A DNA stretch of 64,000 bases from Microbacterium sp. W4I4. Its GTDB lineage: Bacteria; Actinomycetota; Actinomycetes; Actinomycetales; Microbacteriaceae. Below the pieces are notes generated by a model. That model was not told the origin of the DNA, searched no databases, and was given only the letters and a program-made list of their open reading frames with translations. The DNA is taken from the NCBI RefSeq assembly GCF_030816235.1, contig NZ_JAUSXT010000001.1:1550001-1614000 (forward strand), given 5' to 3'. How positions within the stretch are numbered: the first letter of the stretch is position 1; the number at the start of each line of letters is the position of its first letter. Below, piece after piece: positions 60,274 to 64,000 of this stretch. Made by a program: the position numbers and the translations under genes.

Positions 60274-61064
60274 TCTCCCTCGCTCCGTCCCGCCTGACGC
60301 GCTGGATCATCGGCATCCTGGTCGGCCTGTTCTTCGCCATCCCGCTGGTCTCGACCTTCCTGTACACGCTGCGGGATCCGAAGGGCGGGCTCTCCGGGGT
60401 CAACTGGGCCAAGCTCGTCGACCCCGCCTTCTCCTCGACGCTCCGGCCGATCTGGACGGGCCTGGGCAACTCCCTGGTGCTCGCCGTGGTGACCGTCCTG
60501 ATCGTCCTGCTGCTGCTCACCCCGACCATGATCCTGGTGCACCTGCGGTTCCCGAAGCTGCGCCCGGCGTTCGAGTTCCTGGCCCTGCTGCCGATCTCGA
60601 TCCCCGCGATCGTGCTCGTGGTCGGGCTCTCGCCGATCTACCTGCAGATCGCCAGGACGCTCGGCACGGGCACCTGGACGCTGGCGTTCGCCTACGGCAT
60701 CACGGTACTGCCGTTCGCGTACCGGGCCATCCAGGCATCCATCGACGCCACCGACCTGCGCACCCTGTCGGAGGCGGCCCGCACGCTCGGCGCGAACTGG
60801 CCGACGATCGTGATCAGGGTGCTGGCACCCAACCTGCGCCAGGGACTGCTGGCCGCATCGCTGATCTCGGTGGCGGTCGTGCTCGGCGAGTTCACCATCG
60901 CCTCGCTCCTGAACCGGCAGGTGTTCCAGACCGCGATGGTCGTCGTCCGCAATCAGGATGCGTACCTGCCCGCCATCTTCACGCTGCTGGCGCTGCTGCT
61001 CGTCTTCGTCCTGCTGCTCATCATCGGCCGCGCAGCCCGCGGCACCCGAAAGGCCCGCTCATGA
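60270..61064 (+). CDS. ABC transporter permease, subunit 2
   Basis: A 264-residue permease with six helices and the EAA-like loop SEAARTLGANWPTIVIRVLAP (about 172-192). ATG overlaps the first permease stop (ATGA); a GTG 9 bases earlier is possible but lies inside the previous gene. Its stop overlaps the ATPase start. Partner of subunit 1 in a heterodimeric channel. Confidence 0.93.
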   Translation: MISLAPSRLTRWIIGILVGLFFAIPLVSTFLYTLRDPKGGLSGVNWAKLVDPAFSSTLRPIWTGLGNSLVLAVVTVLIVLLLLTPTMILVHLRFPKLRPAFEFLALLPISIPAIVLVVGLSPIYLQIARTLGTGTWTLAFAYGITVLPFAYRAIQASIDATDLRTLSEAARTLGANWPTIVIRVLAPNLRQGLLAASLISVAVVLGEFTIASLLNRQVFQTAMVVVRNQDAYLPAIFTLLALLLVFVLLLIIGRAARGTRKARS

Positions 61065-62146
61065 CCGCTCCCCTTCCCCGCACCCAGGACAATGCGCTGC
61101 TCGCCGACGCCGGCGAAGGCACGCGCGTGCAGCTGCAGAGCATCGTGAAGAGCTACGGCGCCAACCGCGTGCTGCACGGCGTCGACCTCGACGTCGCGCC
61201 CGGCGAGTTCGTGTCGCTGCTCGGTCCGTCCGGCTGCGGCAAGACCACCCTGCTGCGGGTGCTGGCAGGTCTCGAGGGCTCGGACGAGGGCGCCGTGCTG
61301 CTCGGCGGGAAGGACGTGTCCCGCGTCCCCACGAACCGGCGCGACATCGGCATGGTGTTCCAGTCCTATTCGCTGTTCCCGCACCTGCGGGTCACCGAGA
61401 ACACCGCCTTCGGTCTGCGTCGTCGTGGAGTCGGGAAGGCGGATGCCGCGCGTCGTGCCCTCGATGCGCTGGCACTGGTGGGCCTGACGGAGCACGCCGA
61501 CAAGTTCCCGCACCAGCTCTCCGGCGGTCAGCAGCAGCGCGTCGCCCTGGCGAGGGCCCTGGTCACCGAGCCCAAGGTGCTGCTGCTGGACGAACCCCTC
61601 TCTGCGCTGGATGCGAAGGTCCGCCTGCAGCTGCGCGATGAGATCCGCCGCATCCAGCTGCGCCTGGGCATCACCACGGTCTTCGTCACCCACGATCAGG
61701 AGGAGGCGCTGGCGGTCTCGGATCGCGTCGCGGTGATGAGCGCCGGGCGCATCGACCAGATCGGCTCCCCGGAGGAGCTGTACGGCGCCCCCGCCACCGC
61801 ATCCGTCGCCGCCTTCGTCGGTCTCTCCAGCGTCGTCGCCGGTATCGCGGAGGGTGCTCAGGTCACCGTGTGGGGCCGCTCGCTCCCGCTGCAGACGCCG
61901 GCGACCGGGTCGGTGGACGTGTACCTGCGCCCGGAGAACGTCGTGTTCGCCGAGACGGCGGATGCCGATGCGCGCGGCACCGTCGAGCAGTCCACGTTCC
62001 TGGGCAGCATCCGACGCACGGTCGTGCGCACCGAGTCGGACGAGCGCGTGATCGTGCAGCACTCCCCCGGCATCCGTCCGGCCTTCGGCGATGTGGTCGG
62101 TCTGCAGCTGGTTCCCGAGCCGGTCGCTGCGCGTCCGCGCGTCTGA
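61061..62146 (+). CDS. ABC transporter ATP-binding protein with TOBE domain
   Basis: A 361-residue importer ATPase. Walker A GPSGCGKTT (about 52-60), Q-loop FQSYSLFPH, signature [15 protein letters not shown] (about 153-167), Walker B VLLLDEPLSALD and H-loop VTHDQEEAL are intact. The C-terminal 110 residues form a TOBE regulatory domain (VYLRPENVVFAE), as in PotA/FbpC-type transporters. Last gene of the importer operon. Confidence 0.95.
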   Translation: MTAPLPRTQDNALLADAGEGTRVQLQSIVKSYGANRVLHGVDLDVAPGEFVSLLGPSGCGKTTLLRVLAGLEGSDEGAVLLGGKDVSRVPTNRRDIGMVFQSYSLFPHLRVTENTAFGLRRRGVGKADAARRALDALALVGLTEHADKFPHQLSGGQQQRVALARALVTEPKVLLLDEPLSALDAKVRLQLRDEIRRIQLRLGITTVFVTHDQEEALAVSDRVAVMSAGRIDQIGSPEELYGAPATASVAAFVGLSSVVAGIAEGAQVTVWGRSLPLQTPATGSVDVYLRPENVVFAETADADARGTVEQSTFLGSIRRTVVRTESDERVIVQHSPGIRPAFGDVVGLQLVPEPVAARPRV

Positions 62147-62238
62147 GCAGGCCTCCGCCTCTTCCGGCATCGGCCGCGTGCGGATAGCGTGGATGCCGAG
62201 AGCGAAGCAGCTCCATACCCGCAGGGAGAGGAAGTCTC

Positions 62239-62418
62239 ATGGCAGGCAAGTTCGAGCTTTATCAGGACAAGGGCGGCGACTGGCGGTTCCGCCTGAAGGC
62301 GGGCAACGGCGAGGTCATCGCCACCGGCCAGGGCTACTCGTCGAAGTCGGGTGCGATGAACGGCATCGACTCGGTGCGCCGCAATGCCGACTCCGAGGTC
62401 GTCGAAGTCGAGAACTGA
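62239..62418 (+). CDS. DUF1508 (YegP) small protein
   Basis: A 59-residue protein made of a single YegP-type beta-hairpin unit (FELYQDKGGDWRFRLKAGNG; ATGQGYSSKSGAMNGIDSVRR). E. coli YegP has two such units. Function unknown. ATG start with GGGAGAGG 8 nt upstream. It follows the ABC importer by 92 bp but ends with its own strong bidirectional terminator. Confidence 0.93.
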   Translation: MAGKFELYQDKGGDWRFRLKAGNGEVIATGQGYSSKSGAMNGIDSVRRNADSEVVEVEN

Positions 62419-62426
62419 CCTGATGG

Positions 62427-62465
62427 AAGAGGCCTCCGCCCGCTGACGCGGGACGGAGGCCTCTT
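62427..62465. terminator. Bidirectional terminator
   Basis: Perfect 12-bp stem aagaggcctccg/cggaggcctctt with an inner cccgc/gcggg stem, between the convergent DUF1508 and amino acid ABC ATPase genes. Confidence 0.9.
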
Positions 62466-62478
62466 GTCGTACAGCGAG

Positions 62479-63234
62479 CTAGAGCACGCGCGCGAGGAAG
62501 TCCTGCGTACGCGGATGCTGGGGATTGGCCAGCACCTCGCGCGGGTCGCCCTGCTCGAGGATGTGACCGCCGTCCATGAAGATCAGGCGCGAGCCGACCT
62601 CACGGGCGAAGCCCATCTCGTGCGTGACCACCAGCATGGTCATGCCCTCGTCCGCCAGGGTGCGCATCACCTGGAGCACCTCGCCGACCAGTTCGGGGTC
62701 GAGCGCCGACGTGGGCTCGTCGAACAGCATCATGTCGGGATTCATGCACAGCGCACGTGCGATCGCGACGCGCTGCTGCTGACCGCCTGACAGGTGGCTC
62801 GGATACGCATCCGCCTTCTCCGCCAACCCCACACGGGTGAGCATCTCCTGCGCGACCTGCTCGGCCTCTGCCCTCGAGCGCTTCTTCACGCGGCGCTGGG
62901 CGATCGTGAGGTTGCCCAGCACGGTCATGTGCGGGAACAGATTGAAGCTCTGGAACACCATCCCGATGCGCTGGCGCACCCGGTCGATGTCGGTCTCCTC
63001 GTCGGTGACGTCGATCCCCTCGATGAGGATGTGGCCGCCGGTGGGCTCCTCGAGCAGATTCACCGAACGCAGCAGCGTCGACTTGCCCGAACCCGACGGC
63101 CCGATGATGCAGACGACCTCGCCGCCGTGCACCGTCAGGTCGATGCCCTTGAGCACCTCGTTGTCGCCGAAGTGCTTGACCAGACCCTGGATGTCGATCG
63201 CCGGTGCCTGGATGTCGATCAGATCCGTGCTCAT
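62479..63234 (-). CDS. Polar amino acid ABC transporter ATP-binding protein
   Basis: A 251-residue ATPase of the GlnQ/HisP type. Walker [10 protein letters not shown] (about 43-51), Q-loop [10 protein letters not shown], signature [15 protein letters not shown] (about 145-159), Walker [15 protein letters not shown] and H-loop [11 protein letters not shown] are intact. It powers uptake of glutamine, glutamate, histidine or arginine. The ATG overlaps the permease stop by four bases (ATGA), so both are from one operon. Confidence 0.95.
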   Translation of the reverse strand: MSTDLIDIQAPAIDIQGLVKHFGDNEVLKGIDLTVHGGEVVCIIGPSGSGKSTLLRSVNLLEEPTGGHILIEGIDVTDEETDIDRVRQRIGMVFQSFNLFPHMTVLGNLTIAQRRVKKRSRAEAEQVAQEMLTRVGLAEKADAYPSHLSGGQQQRVAIARALCMNPDMMLFDEPTSALDPELVGEVLQVMRTLADEGMTMLVVTHEMGFAREVGSRLIFMDGGHILEQGDPREVLANPQHPRTQDFLARVL

Positions 63235-64000
63235 CGTTGCCTCGCCATCCGCCGCTCGAGCCACGCCGTGAAGCGGGTGAGTGGAATCGTCACGATCAGG
63301 TACAGCAGCGCCGCCATGATCAGCGGCGTCGCGTTCGCGTACAGGGTGTTCGCATCGCGCGCGAAGCTGGTGAGCTCCTTCGACCAGATGAAGGTGCCCG
63401 CGATGAACAGCAGCGAGGTGTCCTTCAGCAGGAGCACGAACTCATTGGTCAGCGGCGGGATGATGATCCGGAAGCCCTGCGGCAGAACGATCCAGAACAT
63501 CGTCTTCATCGGCGACATGCCCAGCGATCGAGAAGCCTCGGTCTGACCCTTCGGAACCGCCTGGATGCCGGCGCGGATCACCTCGGCCATGTACGCCGAG
63601 GCCACCAGGATGAGGCCGATCAGACCCGCGCCGACCGGACCACCCGGGGGCTTGATCCCGAACGCGATCGGCAGGATGAATGCCATCGCGAAGATCGTCA
63701 GCAGCGCGGGAAGCCCCCGGAAGAGCTCGATCCATACGGTCGCGAACCAGCGGAACGGTGCGATGATCGACAGCTTCATCAGCGCGAACACGATGCCCAG
63801 CAGCAGTCCGCCGGCGAAGGCGATCAGTGTGAACAGCACCGTGTTGCGCAGAGCGACGATGACGATATCGGGGAACAGCTTCGCTGCGACCTCGAGATCG
63901 AAGAACTGCTTGCTGATCTTGCCCCAGTCGGTGGCCACCGCGACCAGGACGACGAGCGCGATGAACAGCGCGTACATGGAGTACCGGTACAACCGGCCCC
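63231..64000 (-). CDS. Amino acid ABC transporter permease (partial)
   Basis: The 3' 770 bases of a polar amino acid permease; the start lies beyond the right edge because the frame stays open and reads [16 protein letters not shown]. Four to five helices follow, with the EAA-like loop [21 protein letters not shown] (about 154-174 of the visible part) and the conserved [15 protein letters not shown] segment. Pairs with the ATPase gene downstream. A binding-protein gene would be expected further upstream. Confidence 0.93.
   Translation of the reverse strand, partial: GRLYRYSMYALFIALVVLVAVATDWGKISKQFFDLEVAAKLFPDIVIVALRNTVLFTLIAFAGGLLLGIVFALMKLSIIAPFRWFATVWIELFRGLPALLTIFAMAFILPIAFGIKPPGGPVGAGLIGLILVASAYMAEVIRAGIQAVPKGQTEASRSLGMSPMKTMFWIVLPQGFRIIIPPLTNEFVLLLKDTSLLFIAGTFIWSKELTSFARDANTLYANATPLIMAALLYLIVTIPLTRFTAWLERRMARQR

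Overview
The window is a chromosomal segment of a high-GC actinobacterium, most likely Microbacteriaceae and probably Microbacterium. The evidence is the actinobacterial rpoB-rpoC pair, MenB/MenC/MenE, System II cytochrome c maturation, short MenE and FBP-domain proteins, many start codons preceded directly by a -10 box (leaderless genes), and strong over-use of the word GGATGC/GCATCC. I see no phage, IS element, plasmid gene or CRISPR array. The species call is inference.

Layout. 1-7.7 kb: an exported RidA/PLP-enzyme pair, a TetR-controlled alpha/beta hydrolase with clear operators, a LacI regulator with a secreted esterase, tRNA-Met and tRNA-Thr, and a cell-wall M23 peptidase. 7.7-12.7 kb: inositol-phosphatase family enzyme, membrane protein, enoyl-CoA hydratase, BASS transporter, FBP-domain protein and a GntR regulator. 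12.9-18.0 kb: a nitrite/NO module in which a cysteine-containing winged-helix regulator, an NnrS-like membrane protein and a copper nitrite reductase fused to a membrane domain overlap as one operon, with a divergent DUF2249 gene. 18.1-28.8 kb: GNAT enzyme, tRNA-Tyr, sugar kinase, rpoC-rpoB and an LCP protein. 28.8-36.7 kb: spermidine-synthase-like protein, TPR, SprT-like, DUF3054 and ComB-like proteins, then an FtsX/MacB-type ABC transporter beside a two-component system. 36.9-43.4 kb: methyltransferase, menE, menB, cyclophilin lipoprotein, a PadR/membrane-protein pair and menC. 43.4-49.8 kb: TetR, an MMPL transporter with an unusual C-terminal domain, YhgE/Pip protein and a 2H phosphoesterase. 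49.9-57.0 kb: cytochrome c maturation (TlpA/ResA-like, CcdA, ResB, CcsB), a histidine phosphatase and aspS. 57.1-64 kb: TauE-type exporter, a complete four-gene ABC importer, DUF1508, and a polar amino acid ABC ATPase/permease pair cut by the window edge.

The most unusual signal is not a gene. At least a dozen places carry compact, mostly 63-120 bp elements (one about 138 bp) built from inverted and direct copies of a short word. They occur between tandem, convergent and divergent genes and twice inside coding sequence. Several are about 70 bp long, and members at 37.7, 42.3 and 46.9 kb share their ends, while those at 49.1 and 49.8 kb are homologous and flank one gene. A second, shorter repeat (core CCCTGAGCCTGTCGAAGGG) is inserted in frame in three unrelated genes. 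Other points of note are about fifteen genes with a -10-like hexamer 6-7 nt before the start codon, an RpoB residue matching a known rifampicin-resistance substitution, and a degenerate ABC-ATPase-like domain fused to an MMPL transporter.
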